NCBI GenBank assembly: GCA_958431815.1
Contig: CAUASB010000010.1
Coordinates: 7,453 to 71,452 of the forward strand
Reading direction: 5' to 3'
Length of the DNA stretch: 64,000 nucleotides
Source of the DNA: an uncultured Eggerthella sp.
GTDB taxonomy: Bacteria > Actinomycetota > Coriobacteriia > Coriobacteriales > Eggerthellaceae
A program made the position numbers and the translations under genes. The notes beneath the pieces were generated by a model. The model made no database searches. It saw only the letters and a program-made list of their open reading frames with translations, and was not told the origin of the DNA. Position 1 is the first letter of the stretch; every line of letters begins with the position of its first letter. This document shows, piece after piece, positions 51,695 to 60,735 of this stretch.

Positions 51695-52702
51695 ATGACA
51701 AGGATGCCCATCGTTTATTCGGACAGGCCGCGCATCGAAGAGCTGGCAAAAGGGCTTTTCCGCATCGACATGCCCATGCCTGAAGTTATTGGGCCAACGA
51801 ACTCGTACCTCTTCAAGGCAGACGGTGTGAACGACTCGGGACGCTCGCTCATCGTAGATTCCGGGTGCGATGAGCCTGAAACCAAGCAGGCTTACGATAG
51901 CGCGCTGCGTGAGTTGGGCATTTCCTGGGATTCGGTTGATGTGTCCATCACGCATTTCCATTGGGACCATTGCGCGGGGCTTTCACGAATCTGGCACGAG
52001 GGCATGAGCGTGTATGGCGGCATCGACGAGTACTCCCAGCGCGGCGTTGCCGTGATGGCTGCACGCGAGATCGGCGAAATTGAGCGCGCCACCAGTGCCC
52101 GCCATGGCGTAACTGACGTATATGATGCAGCGTACTGGGAGCCTATGACGAAATCGGGCACGGTCGACGTTCCGATAACGCGCTTGCACGAAGGTGACGT
52201 GCTGAATGTGGGCGGCTATCAGCTGAAGGTTTTGGAAACGCCTGGCCACGATATGCATCATCTGTGCCTGTTCGATTGCGATAATGCCCTGTTGGTCGGG
52301 GGCGACCACGTGCTGTTTACCGGGTACCCTCCCGTGATGGTCGAGGGCAGCCAAGACCAGCTTTCCTTATTGCTGGAGCAAACGAAGCGGATTGCCACCT
52401 TGCCCGTTTCAATGGTGCTTACCGGGCATGGGAAGGAAGGCTACGACTTGAAGGGCCGCTGCGCGCGTATCATCGATCACTACCAGCGGCAATGTTCAAG
52501 CTTTCTGAAACTTTGTAAGACAGGCGAGCGAGATTTGGGCGAGCTTTCTTACCAGTCCACCCAAGGTGAGCGTAGAACACCCTGGGAACAAAGGACCATT
52601 TTCGGGCGTAGATCGCTTATCACGCAGTCGATGGCGTTTGCGAACCACCTTGTTAGAACGGGCGTCGTCCCCGACGACTATGCGCTTGTTCCCCTTAGAT
52701 AG
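51695..52702 (+). CDS. MBL-fold metallo-hydrolase
   Basis: 335 residues. SITHFHWDHCAG near residue 90 is the H-x-H-x-D-H metal motif; LETPGHDMHHLCLFDCDNALLVGGDHVL near 185-205 supplies the later His and Asp, and VLTGHGKEG the last His, so a two-metal site is intact. Substrates range from thioesters to lactones; context does not decide. AAGGAGG precedes ATG 51695. The C-terminal 80 residues are helical, as in the glyoxalase-II-like and multidrug-modifying relatives. Confidence 0.9.
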   Translation: MTRMPIVYSDRPRIEELAKGLFRIDMPMPEVIGPTNSYLFKADGVNDSGRSLIVDSGCDEPETKQAYDSALRELGISWDSVDVSITHFHWDHCAGLSRIWHEGMSVYGGIDEYSQRGVAVMAAREIGEIERATSARHGVTDVYDAAYWEPMTKSGTVDVPITRLHEGDVLNVGGYQLKVLETPGHDMHHLCLFDCDNALLVGGDHVLFTGYPPVMVEGSQDQLSLLLEQTKRIATLPVSMVLTGHGKEGYDLKGRCARIIDHYQRQCSSFLKLCKTGERDLGELSYQSTQGERRTPWEQRTIFGRRSLITQSMAFANHLVRTGVVPDDYALVPLR

Positions 52703-55365
52703 CGCTTTACTTTCTTATTAATCAGACAGTTCAAATGTAAAGGATCACTCATGGAATTCATTGCCTCAAAGGCCAAAGCGGGAATCGCAGTTCTGCTTTC
52801 GCTGCTGCTTTCCGTTTCGCTGATGCCGAATGTGGCCCTTGCCGAACCGGAATCGGACGCTTCGGGCGGCACTTCGTGGCGGGATTCCATCGATGCGATG
52901 CTCGAAGGCGGCTCGTACGTTGACGGCGAGGCTCTGGTGGTTGTTGCGGGCAACGCTACAACCTACGCGTCTGCCGATTCTTCGGATAGCGTGTTGGACG
53001 GATATGAGCCCTTGGCACAAACTTCCATGACGACCTACGAGCAAACTGCCGAGGCGAATTCCGTTCAGACATACAGCTCCGATGCCCGCACGAATAGCGG
53101 TGATTCAGAAGTGGACATCGTCCTGGTGCATCGTGACGGCACCTCGACGAAAAGCCTGCTCGATCAGCTGGCCCGTGACCCGCAGGTTCTTTATGCCGAG
53201 CCGAACTACACGAAGAAGGTTTCCGCCAACGAGGAAACGAGCCTTCAAGCTGCAGAAAGCGCAAGCGCTAAGCCCAGCGGCACCGCAAGCGAAGAAAAGC
53301 AAGATGCTGCTGCCGAAGAAGAGCAGGGTGCTTCCGCCGATACGGGTGCGAGCGAGCCTTCCGAACAGCCTTCTTCTAGCGACACGGCGACGGGAAGCGA
53401 AGAGCAGGAAAAGACATCGGTTACGCCGGTGGCTCCAGCTGATAAATCCGATGCCACCATGCTGCCGAAAGAAGAAACGCCCGACCTCACCCCGTATCAG
53501 TGGAGTTTTGACAGCTCCGATATCACCAATGTGTTCACCGGACAGCGTTTGCAGGACTACGACGTGAACGTTCCTGGTTGGAACGATTCTTCGAGCGCAA
53601 ATGCGGCAGGCGTTGTTGCACTTTTGGACACGGGTGTTGACTACAACAACCCCGACCTGAACGGTGTCATGATGGACATGACGCCGTACGTTTCCACAAT
53701 CGGCGGCGGCAAGTACGGTCTCAACGCGTGCGCAACCGACATGCAGGACGAAACCGACCCCTTGGACGATTATGGTCATGGCACGCATGTTGCCGGTATC
53801 ATCGCCTCCGAGTGGAACGGCCATGGCACCAGCGGCGCTGCCAACGGCGTGAAGCTCTTGCCGGTGAAGGTTGGGATGGCGGGCTCTATCTCCTACGATG
53901 CCGCCATCAAGGGCGCGCAGTACCTCTGCAACGCCATCGATGCCGGTGTCGATATCCGCGTGGTGAACAATTCGTGGGGTGGCGAAAGCTCGAGCTTCGC
54001 GTTTTTGCTTATGGTGAATGCGCTGGGCGAACGCGGTTGCGTTTCAGTATGCGCTTCGGGCAACGACACCGTTGATCTTGATACCACGGTAAGAACCCCC
54101 ACGGGTACTTCGGTAAGCCCGTATTCCATCATCGTGGATGCCAGCGGTCCGGATGCCTCGAAGACCATCTACACCAATTGGGGCCAAGACACCACCGACT
54201 TGTATGCCCCTGGTTCGGGCATCCTTTCCACGTATCCGTTCATTCGCGGTGTTGGCGGAGCTCAGGGCAACAACATTCTGGGCACGTACATGCCTTCGGT
54301 GCTTGCCGATGCGCAGGCTGCTGGCAACGTTGTCTACGACACGTTTGACGGCAACGGTGCCGTTGAAGCGTACGTGGGGTACGGTTCCGATGCCATAAAG
54401 CCTGAGAACAGGATCAGCCAAACGAGCGATTCTGTGCATTTCGACGGCAAGGGATCATTGGCAATTTCCGGTGCCCAGTTAAGGGCTGGCGACCAAGGTG
54501 AGCAAGACGGCGGTCAGGCCAAGCACAGCTATGCGGTTACGCTGAAGATTCCCGTTTCCCAGAGCGATTTGGAGAGCGCAACCAACTTCGCTTTCTCGAC
54601 GCTTTCGAACACGGGCAACTACCAGGTGGTGGCCACCAGTGCCGAGCTCACCGATTCCAAGGGAACTTCGGCGAACATGGTGCGCGATCAGTGGCAAACC
54701 ATCCGCGCCTGCCCAACCCTTGGTTGGAGCCAGAAGAGCGTCGACCTGAGCGATGTTGAAAGCTGGGGCGGGGATGATTCCAAGTTTGCCTACCATAGCG
54801 AAGAAGACGGCACGGGCTACATCGTTATGTCGGTGATGTACCTGACCACTACCGATTACCGGCCGAGCGATAACGAGTACGTGTACCTCGACTGCGTTGG
54901 CCTGGGCAATCGCACGGTACCTTATGCCTATATGAACGGCACCTCGATGGCAAGCCCACTTGTTGCCGGCGCCAGCGCCGTCGCCTCCACACGCATCGAT
55001 GCTTCGCTTTCCCCTTCCGAGTGCGCGCTTGAGTTGGTTTCCCTTATCAACGGATGCACCACGCAACGCTCCGAATATGAAGGCACTTGCAAGTCGAACG
55101 GCTATCTTGATCTTTCCCGCCTCGACGATCCTGATGCAAGGCAGCCGCTCATCAATACCGTTACTGTTGAGGGCTCAGGCGATGCTTCGGCGTTGAACAT
55201 TCAAGGCGTTTCTTTCGGCGACGGTTCGGGCGCGGTGTCTATCGACGGCATGGCTGCCAGTGTGCGGGAGTGGAACAGCAACGAAGTGAAGGTTGCCCGC
55301 CCTGACGGCCTTATGTCGGGCAGACATACCGTAGAGCTCACCACGGCGGCGGGAAAACCTGCAGT

Positions 55366-55369
55366 AAAA
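55366..55369 (+). repeat. A4 run at first frameshift of the protease gene
   Basis: GTAAAACC; five A would give AVKTCTIEFSD in frame. The run lies in a local direct repeat AAAACCTGCA (55354-55363 and 55366-55375). Confidence 0.75.
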
Positions 55370-55654
55370 CCTGCACCATCGAGTTCAGCGACATTCAGGG
55401 CGACATCCCCCTGTACGAAAAAGAGATATCGCTTGAAGGTGCCACCTTTGCCTCAAATGCTAAGAACTGCAAGATGGAAGCAGAGGGAAGCCGTCTGTTC
55501 GTGTTCCCTGCACAGCGCAATAGCGAAGACGTTATCTCGCAAGACACGCCTTACCATGAATGCTGGGTGTACGACATCGATGCGGAAACGTGGTCCAAGC
55601 TGGGCGATTTGCCCGTTGCAGCGGGCACAATGAGCGTGGCAAACCACAACGGGA

Positions 55655-55664
55655 ATATATATAT
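55655..55664 (+). repeat. (AT)5 run at second frameshift of the protease gene
   Basis: AATATATATAT followed by GCG. With four AT units the sequence reads NGNIYALMRTGDSS and continues to the C-terminal anchor. Confidence 0.8.
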
Positions 55665-56610
55665 GCGTTGATGCGAACAGGGGACAGCTCCCTGCAAATG
55701 CAGTACCTCTATGAACTTGATACGCAGAGTGACACTTGGAGTGAGGTTTCGATGGGGTCGGACGCCATCCCCCTGGGCGCTGCCTTGGTTGATGTCAACG
55801 GAGTGTTGCTTTCCGTTGGCGGTGGCAAGGTTGAGGAAGGGGTATCCGATACCGAGATCTCCGATACTGAAAACACCATTCGCAGAATCAACGTCGATGC
55901 TGGCACTGCCGAAGCCATCGGATCGCTTGCGATTCCCCGTTCGCTTTCGTCTGATAAAACGTCGTGCGATCTGAAAGTCGCTGCCGCAGGTTCCACGGTG
56001 TATGTGGCAGGTGGCTGCAACTTCAAGCAGGATAGCACCGCTGACAACAACCTCGATATGGAGGCATTTACGTTCAATGGCGAAGGCCAGCAAACCTCTC
56101 AGATTGTTTCTAACATCCTCCCTGCTGAAAAGCAGGTCTTTAACGGGCGTTATGGCCTGGCGGCAGATAGCCAGTCTGCCTACGTTGCAGGCTACAAGTC
56201 CGACGATGAAAACGACACGTTCGCGATTTCGCAGAACGGCGCCACTGGCTTGAACAAACGCCTGAGCTACAGTGCGCTTGGCTGGCCTTCGGCGCTGGTC
56301 CACAACGGCGTGCTGTACGCTACGGGCATCGATGAACTTGCCGGAGGCGCATTCGTTATGAGGGCAACCACCTTGCCTGCTTCGCCCGAGCCGAGCCCCA
56401 GCCCTGAGCCGACGCCAACACCGGGTTCTGGCTCCGATGTTCAATCGGGTGATAACGCAGCAGGCGATTCTTCCTCGGCGACGGTTTCTCCTCAAACGGG
56501 AGACTCTCCGGTTCCAGTGCTCATCGCCCTGGGCGCCCTTCTTGCCGCCATCGCCTTTCGAAAAATGGGACAGTCCCGCATTTCGCATTGATGAGCAATC
56601 GTTCTTGCGT

Positions 56611-56644
56611 TGCTACCCAGTGTGCAGCGTTACACTGGGTAGCA
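56611..56644 (+). terminator. terminator or attenuator between the protease gene and apt
   Basis: TGCTACCCAGTGT (56611-56623) pairs perfectly with ACACTGGGTAGCA (56632-56644) around an 8-base loop; only a short GTGTTT follows. Confidence 0.75.
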
Positions 56645-56669
56645 GTGTTTCTGCGTCCAAGGAGCTTGT

Positions 56670-57203
56670 ATGCCTGATTTCGATTTCGAAAGCTTGATTA
56701 CCGACATCCCTGATTACCCAAAGCCCGGTGTGGTGTTCAAGGACATCACCACGCTGTTCAAGGATGCAGAAGGGTTTGCGGCGGCCATCGATTCGATTGC
56801 CGATCATTTTCTGGGCAAGGGAATCACGAAGGTTGTCGGCGCCGAGGCGCGTGGGTTTATGATTGGCGCTCCTGTGGCATATAAGTTGAACGCTGGGTTC
56901 GTTCCTGCTCGCAAACCTGGCAAGCTTCCCCGTGAAGTGCGTTCTGAAAGCTATGAGCTTGAATACGGCACCGATTCGCTCGAGATCCACGTCGATGCGC
57001 TGGACGAAAACGATGTGGTGCTGGTAATTGACGATCTTGTTGCCACCGGCGGCACGGCAATTGCCCAGGCGAAGCTTGTGGAACAGGCGGGCGCCAAGCT
57101 GGCAGGGTTCGGCTTCCTGCTGGAGCTTGCCTTTCTTGACCCTCGTAAGGCAATTGCGGAAGAAAGCGATGCCGAGCTGTTCTCGCTTATCAAAGTGAAG
57201 TAA
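56670..57203 (+). CDS. apt: adenine phosphoribosyltransferase
   Basis: 177 residues. It salvages adenine with PRPP to AMP. ITDIPDYPKPGVVFKDITTLF is the family's N-terminal signature, AEARGFMIGAPVAYKL the hood and base site, and VVLVIDDLVATGGTAIAQA near residue 120 the PRPP-binding loop. AAGGAG stands before ATG 56670. It is transcribed alone and ends at a bidirectional hairpin facing the fluoride-channel genes. Confidence 0.96.
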   Translation: MPDFDFESLITDIPDYPKPGVVFKDITTLFKDAEGFAAAIDSIADHFLGKGITKVVGAEARGFMIGAPVAYKLNAGFVPARKPGKLPREVRSESYELEYGTDSLEIHVDALDENDVVLVIDDLVATGGTAIAQAKLVEQAGAKLAGFGFLLELAFLDPRKAIAEESDAELFSLIKVK

Positions 57204-57230
57204 CGTTTGCCGGTTTCCGAGCACGAATCA

Positions 57231-57262
57231 AACGGGGCACCTCATGTGGGGCGCCCCGTTTT
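57231..57262. terminator. bidirectional terminator between apt and fluC genes
   Basis: AAACGGGGC (57231-57239) pairs with GCCCCGTTT (57254-57262). Confidence 0.82.
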
Positions 57263-57267
57263 CACGT

Positions 57268-57642
57268 TTACAGGAAGAGCGAAGCTACGGAAAAGCCAAG
57301 TGCAGCGGCACCGAGCGTGCTTGCGTAGCTTACGGCAAGGTAGCCGAACCCAGTTGTATAGCGGTGCTGGGCTACCAGTTCCACCGCTTCGTAGTTCATG
57401 GTTGAAAGCGTTGAAAAGCCTCCCAAAAAGCCCATGGTCAAGGCAAGGTACGCCACTTCATTCAACTGTAGTTGCAGGCACAGGGCCACGCCGGCGATGG
57501 CGCAGGCAACCAAGTTGATAAGAAGCGTTGGAATGGGGAACGCGCCCTGGAAGCGCAGTTTCAAGTGTGTAGTTGCCATGCTGCGGCATAGCGCCCCTAG
57601 TGCTCCGCCCAATCCAACGGCAAGGAATGCGGCGATGCTCAT
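57268..57642 (-). CDS. crcB: fluoride channel FluC/CrcB, subunit 1
   Basis: 124 residues from ATG 57642 with four helices. VGLGGALGALCRSMA is the N-terminal motif, and MGFLGGFSTLSTMNYEAVEL matches the GxxGGxTTFSTF motif that lines the pore and binds Na+. FluC proteins export fluoride as dual-topology dimers. The start overlaps the stop of the second fluC-like gene (ATGA), pointing to translational coupling and a heterodimer. No fluoride riboswitch is visible upstream of the set. Confidence 0.93.
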   Translation of the reverse strand: MSIAAFLAVGLGGALGALCRSMATTHLKLRFQGAFPIPTLLINLVACAIAGVALCLQLQLNEVAYLALTMGFLGGFSTLSTMNYEAVELVAQHRYTTGFGYLAVSYASTLGAAALGFSVASLFL

Positions 57643-58133
57643 TTCGCATCCTCCGTTTCCTCTTCGTGTTGGTTGGCTCGCTTTCGGCGCAGCCTGCGTA
57701 AGCGCCAAAGCGCCAAGTACTGCGAAGCAACGCGCCCGCATACGGCTGCAACGAAGGTGACGGCAATGGTTATGCCGATGTAGAGCGCTGCAAGGGCGAA
57801 CTCACCTTCATGAAGGAAGGTCAGGCATTCGGTTGAAAACGCCGAAAGGGTAGTGAATGCGCCAATAAGCCCCACTCCCAGTGACTTAACTAGCGGGCCG
57901 GGCAAATGGAGCCTGCGGCCCACGTACTGGTTGATGATTTCCAACATGAAACACCCGAAGATGTTGACGATAAGGGTTGCATAGGGAAACCCGCCTTCTG
58001 AAGGGAAGGCAAGTTCAAGAAGGTAGCGAAGCGATGCGCCGATAAAGCCCATGAACAGTACCAGCGGGGTAAGCGCTCCGGGCTTTCGAAGCACCTCCGA
58101 AAGCGTGCTGGCATGGGTGGCAGAGTGGTTCAT
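57639..58133 (-). CDS. crcB: fluoride channel FluC/CrcB, subunit 2
   Basis: 164 residues. GFIGASLRYLLELAF, LIVNIFGCFMLEI with the pore Asn, and LGVGLIGAFTTLSAFSTECL with its TTLS-x-F segment mark the family. It has a longer N-terminus (about 25 residues) and a basic, acidic-ended C-terminus (RRLRRKRANQHEEET). It overlaps the downstream fluC by 4 bases and the upstream alkyltransferase gene by 4 bases, so all three form one operon. Confidence 0.92.
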   Translation of the reverse strand: MNHSATHASTLSEVLRKPGALTPLVLFMGFIGASLRYLLELAFPSEGGFPYATLIVNIFGCFMLEIINQYVGRRLHLPGPLVKSLGVGLIGAFTTLSAFSTECLTFLHEGEFALAALYIGITIAVTFVAAVCGRVASQYLALWRLRRLRRKRANQHEEETEDAK

Positions 58134-58543
58134 TGCGCATCTTCTCCCAGTTCCGCGGTCCAGTCGAAGTCGGGCGGGGGAGTGGTTGGTTCAGCGTCTG
58201 TCGGGACGGCAACGCTACGGCCGTCCCATTGGCATGCTTTCATGTCTACCTTGCCTTCTTCGGTGAAGCGTATGCCTTCCTGCTCAAGGCGGGCGCGCTG
58301 CTCGTCTTCGCCGCCGAAGGCAAACCCCGGCGCCAGGCTTCCGTCCTTGAACACTACGCGATGGCAGGGAATGCCGGTTTGCGTTTCAACGTCCCAGGGC
58401 TCGGGGTTGTCGTGCATGGCGTAGCCCACGAACCGCGCCTTGCGCGGCTCGCCGATCATACGCGCAACTTGGCCGTAGTTCACTACCGTTCCTTTGGGAA
58501 CCTGCATAACAAGTGCGTATACCTTATCGGAGAATTCTCCCAC
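58130..58543 (-). CDS. methylated-DNA--cysteine methyltransferase family protein
   Basis: 137 residues from GTG 58543, with AAAGGATC before it. FSDKVYALVMQVPKGTVVNYGQVARMIGEPRKARFVGYAM is the helix-turn-helix and Arg-finger region. GIPCHRVVFKDGSLA holds the PCHR motif with the methyl-accepting Cys. It lacks the N-terminal domain of Ogt/Ada-C and is the short form. The C-terminal 35 residues (from DGRSVAVPTDAE) are an added acidic tail. Operon with the FluC pair by overlap; any functional link is not obvious. Confidence 0.9.
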   Translation of the reverse strand: MGEFSDKVYALVMQVPKGTVVNYGQVARMIGEPRKARFVGYAMHDNPEPWDVETQTGIPCHRVVFKDGSLAPGFAFGGEDEQRARLEQEGIRFTEEGKVDMKACQWDGRSVAVPTDAEPTTPPPDFDWTAELGEDAQ

Positions 58544-58688
58544 GTTTGATCCTTTCCGTGCTCTGCGAGTATAGCGCGCCAGAGTTTTGCTTGGTTGGAA
58601 AACGGGTTGTTCCGGCAATTCGATGGCTCGATGGTGGAGAAGCCTATAAAATGGCACATGCAATCGAAGTCAGTAAAGGTAGAACGCC

Positions 58689-59264
58689 ATGGCAGATAAA
58701 AAACTGAATCCCCGCACCAAGCGCGTTAGAGATGCCCTTATTCAGGCAACACAAGCACTTGTTTCGGATAAACCTGTTGCCGAGATTTCCATCACTGAGA
58801 TTGCTGCGAAGGCGCAGGTAAGCAGACCTGTGGTGTACAACCAGTTTGCCGACACCCCTTCGCTTGTTTCCGCTGCGGCGCAAAGCCTCATGGAAGAGTT
58901 CTTCGATGCGATTGACGAAGAGCTCCCCGATGGCAACGACGTTGAGCACCTTGAGAAGCTTTTGGGCCTGTTCGTTGACAAGGTGTATAGGCAACGCGAA
59001 TTCTGCCGCAATGCGATGCTCGGGCCCAGTTCTGCTGCCATTATCGATTCCGTTTCTCAGATGCTTGCCCATCGGATGGCCTCTGGCCTTATTGGCCGGC
59101 GTTTACGTTCCCGTGGTACAGAATCTCAAGATTGCCTCACAACCCTTTCGGTCGGGGTGATATGGCTTTTGGTTAAGTGGCTTAAATCTGACTTCGAAGG
59201 AGATAACGAACCAGAAGCCATGGCGCATCGCTTTGTGGCAGTGCTTCTGTCTCTTACGGAATAA
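58689..59264 (+). CDS. TetR-family transcriptional regulator
   Basis: 191 residues. RTKRVRDALIQATQALVSDKPVAEISITEIAAKAQVSRPVVYNQFADTPSLVSAA is the TetR helix-turn-helix. The C-terminal domain is all-helical and ligand unknown. AAAGG precedes ATG 58689. The gene 251 bases downstream has a promoter overlapped by strong palindromes with TTTACA/TGTAAA halves, the probable target. It is divergent from the alkyltransferase-fluC operon, which could be a second target. Confidence 0.9.
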   Translation: MADKKLNPRTKRVRDALIQATQALVSDKPVAEISITEIAAKAQVSRPVVYNQFADTPSLVSAAAQSLMEEFFDAIDEELPDGNDVEHLEKLLGLFVDKVYRQREFCRNAMLGPSSAAIIDSVSQMLAHRMASGLIGRRLRSRGTESQDCLTTLSVGVIWLLVKWLKSDFEGDNEPEAMAHRFVAVLLSLTE

Positions 59265-59355
59265 TCATTCGGCTTGGGTCGTGGGCTATTGCGGCATTTC
59301 TAGCTGGCTCGAGTTGAGTGTCTTTGATGATCTCTTTAATGCTTCCAAGAATGAA

Positions 59356-59417
59356 TTACAACTGTAAACAAAATATTGACAGGTAATCTATTTAATTTAC
59401 AATTGTAAATAGATTAC
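59356..59417 (+). promoter_or_regulatory. promoter with nested palindromic operators
   Basis: TTGACA (59376-59381), 16 bases, TACAAT (59398-59403). Operators: TTACA-AC-TGTAA (59356-59367), ATTTACAATTGTAAAT (59395-59410) and the arms GTAATCTATTTA (59383-59394)/TAAATAGATTAC (59406-59417). The -10 box lies inside the central palindrome, the usual place for TetR repression. The remaining bases 59265-59514 hold no gene. Confidence 0.8.
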
Positions 59418-59514
59418 AGACGTGATTCTGTATGACGCCTCGCCGGCGAGCATGGGTTTTCGTATGCGATGAAACTGGCTCTTCTTATAAGGGCCTGGTT
59501 CAAAGGAGGTTGTC

Positions 59515-60657
59515 ATGTCTAACAAAATTGGGAAGAGGGATGTCCATTTCCAACCGAGCATTCTAGCCACGTTGGTTTGCGTTGCGCTAATCTGCGCTTC
59601 GTTTTTCGTATTCTACTGGTGTACCTGGTGCGCTCCCCTTGAAGGGGGCTGGTGGGTGCTGTGCGTGGTGCTTTCGGTTCTGCTGGTTCTTTTCACCTGC
59701 TTTTCCGCGGGTATGCGCTTGATCTACGAGTTCTATTCCAAAGGGGTTTTGGCAACGCCAGAGGAAATGAAGATGACGCTTCCTGGCGAAGATCTCATCA
59801 AAGATCCGGATGGCAAAAAGCTGACGCGTTTTCGTCAGGCGCGCGATTTGGATGCGCCGCTTGAAGAGGTGTGGAAGCATGTGTACCAGATGGACCCAAC
59901 AAAAGGCGGCATGTACGCTTGGTCGAACTGCGAGCGTCTGTTCGGCATGAACGTCGACAACGCCTATGTTCTGGAAGACATGTGGCAACAGCCCGATTCG
60001 GTGGCGCCTGGTGACTTTTGGGCATGGAGTTATGCGGGCTTCGGCGCCGAAGTGGCTGATGTAGTGCCCAACAAATATATTGTGTGGTATTCGGACAGCG
60101 AAAATCCTGTTCGCACGCCTGGGGCTTCCAACATGCTTACGCCGGGCAAACGCCGTATCAGCTGGTATTGGACGGTGGCCCTAACGCCGCTCGACGGCGG
60201 CAAGCGTTGCCGTATTATCAGCGGGTGGGACATCGCTTATGCTCCGCATTCGCTGTTCAATCGCTATCTTGAGATGTTCATTATCGGCTATGGCGGTGCG
60301 ATGATGACGCGTCGTTGTTTCCGCAATCTGGAGCTTTCCGCCCTGCACCTGCGCAAGAAGTCGATTCCCCTTCGCATCCAGGCAGCATTTCTTGGCAGGA
60401 GCTGGGATTACGACCCTCGTTTGCATGATAGGATCGCGTATCCTGATTTGCGGTGGGCGCGTGAGTTTCCCCGCGTCGAGGCGCATCGTGCCCCGATTAC
60501 GGAAGACCCGAATTGGCCGCCTGCTCCTGGCACGGACTACGTTCCTCCTATCGAGCAGAACAATGCCAAGAAGGGGTGGACGCCCGAAAAGGCGCAGATC
60601 AACAACGAGAAAGCCAAGCAGAAAGAACAGGCGCTTCTCAAAGAACTTGGGTATTAG
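59515..60657 (+). CDS. membrane protein with SRPBCC-like (START/Bet v1-type) domain
   Basis: 380 residues. Two hydrophobic segments (about residues 14-35 and 43-66) are followed by a soluble domain: TRFRQARDLDAPLEEVWKHVYQM starts a helix-grip-like fold, with WSYAGFGAEVADVVPNKYIVWYSDSE and RISWYWTVALTPLDGGKRCRIISGWDI as its strands. The basic, Glu/Lys-rich tail (residues 345-380) is likely cytoplasmic. SRPBCC domains bind hydrophobic ligands. Expression is probably controlled by the TetR protein upstream through the palindromes over its promoter. AAAGGAGG precedes ATG 59515. Confidence 0.78.
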   Translation: MSNKIGKRDVHFQPSILATLVCVALICASFFVFYWCTWCAPLEGGWWVLCVVLSVLLVLFTCFSAGMRLIYEFYSKGVLATPEEMKMTLPGEDLIKDPDGKKLTRFRQARDLDAPLEEVWKHVYQMDPTKGGMYAWSNCERLFGMNVDNAYVLEDMWQQPDSVAPGDFWAWSYAGFGAEVADVVPNKYIVWYSDSENPVRTPGASNMLTPGKRRISWYWTVALTPLDGGKRCRIISGWDIAYAPHSLFNRYLEMFIIGYGGAMMTRRCFRNLELSALHLRKKSIPLRIQAAFLGRSWDYDPRLHDRIAYPDLRWAREFPRVEAHRAPITEDPNWPPAPGTDYVPPIEQNNAKKGWTPEKAQINNEKAKQKEQALLKELGY

Positions 60658-60663
60658 CGCATA

Positions 60664-60696
60664 AAGAAAGGGACCGGATATTCCGGTCCCTTTCTT
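60664..60696. terminator. bidirectional terminator between convergent genes
   Basis: AAGAAAGGGACCGGA (60664-60678) pairs with TCCGGTCCCTTTCTT (60682-60696), loop TAT. Confidence 0.92.
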
Positions 60697-60735
60697 GATT
60701 TGTGTGCTATGCGGCAGAGTGAAAGCAGCAATGCC

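Larger units (their letters stand above)
52751..56591 (+). pseudogene. sortase-type subtilisin (S8) with IPT and kelch parts, two frameshifts
   Basis: A signal peptide (residues 1-31) and a linker rich in Ser, Glu and Ala come first. The protease then has Asp293 in LLDTGVDYNNPDL, His343 in GHGTHVAG and Ser732 in NGTSMASPLVAG; the His-Ser distance is unusually long, implying an inserted domain. An IPT/TIG-like part and kelch-like strands (CWVYDIDAETWSKLGDLP, ELDTQSDTWSEV) follow, and a Pro-rich spacer leads to SPQTGDS plus a helix. The frame changes at about 55366-55369 (one base missing, A4) and at 55655-55664 (two bases extra, (AT)5). As read, translation would give 960 residues and no anchor. 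Restored, it would be about 1,280 residues. Confidence 0.85.

Noticed and set aside
58544..58688. Fluoride riboswitch upstream of the alkyltransferase-fluC operon
   Set aside because: The characteristic GGCGAT and CTGATG blocks of the crcB motif are absent.
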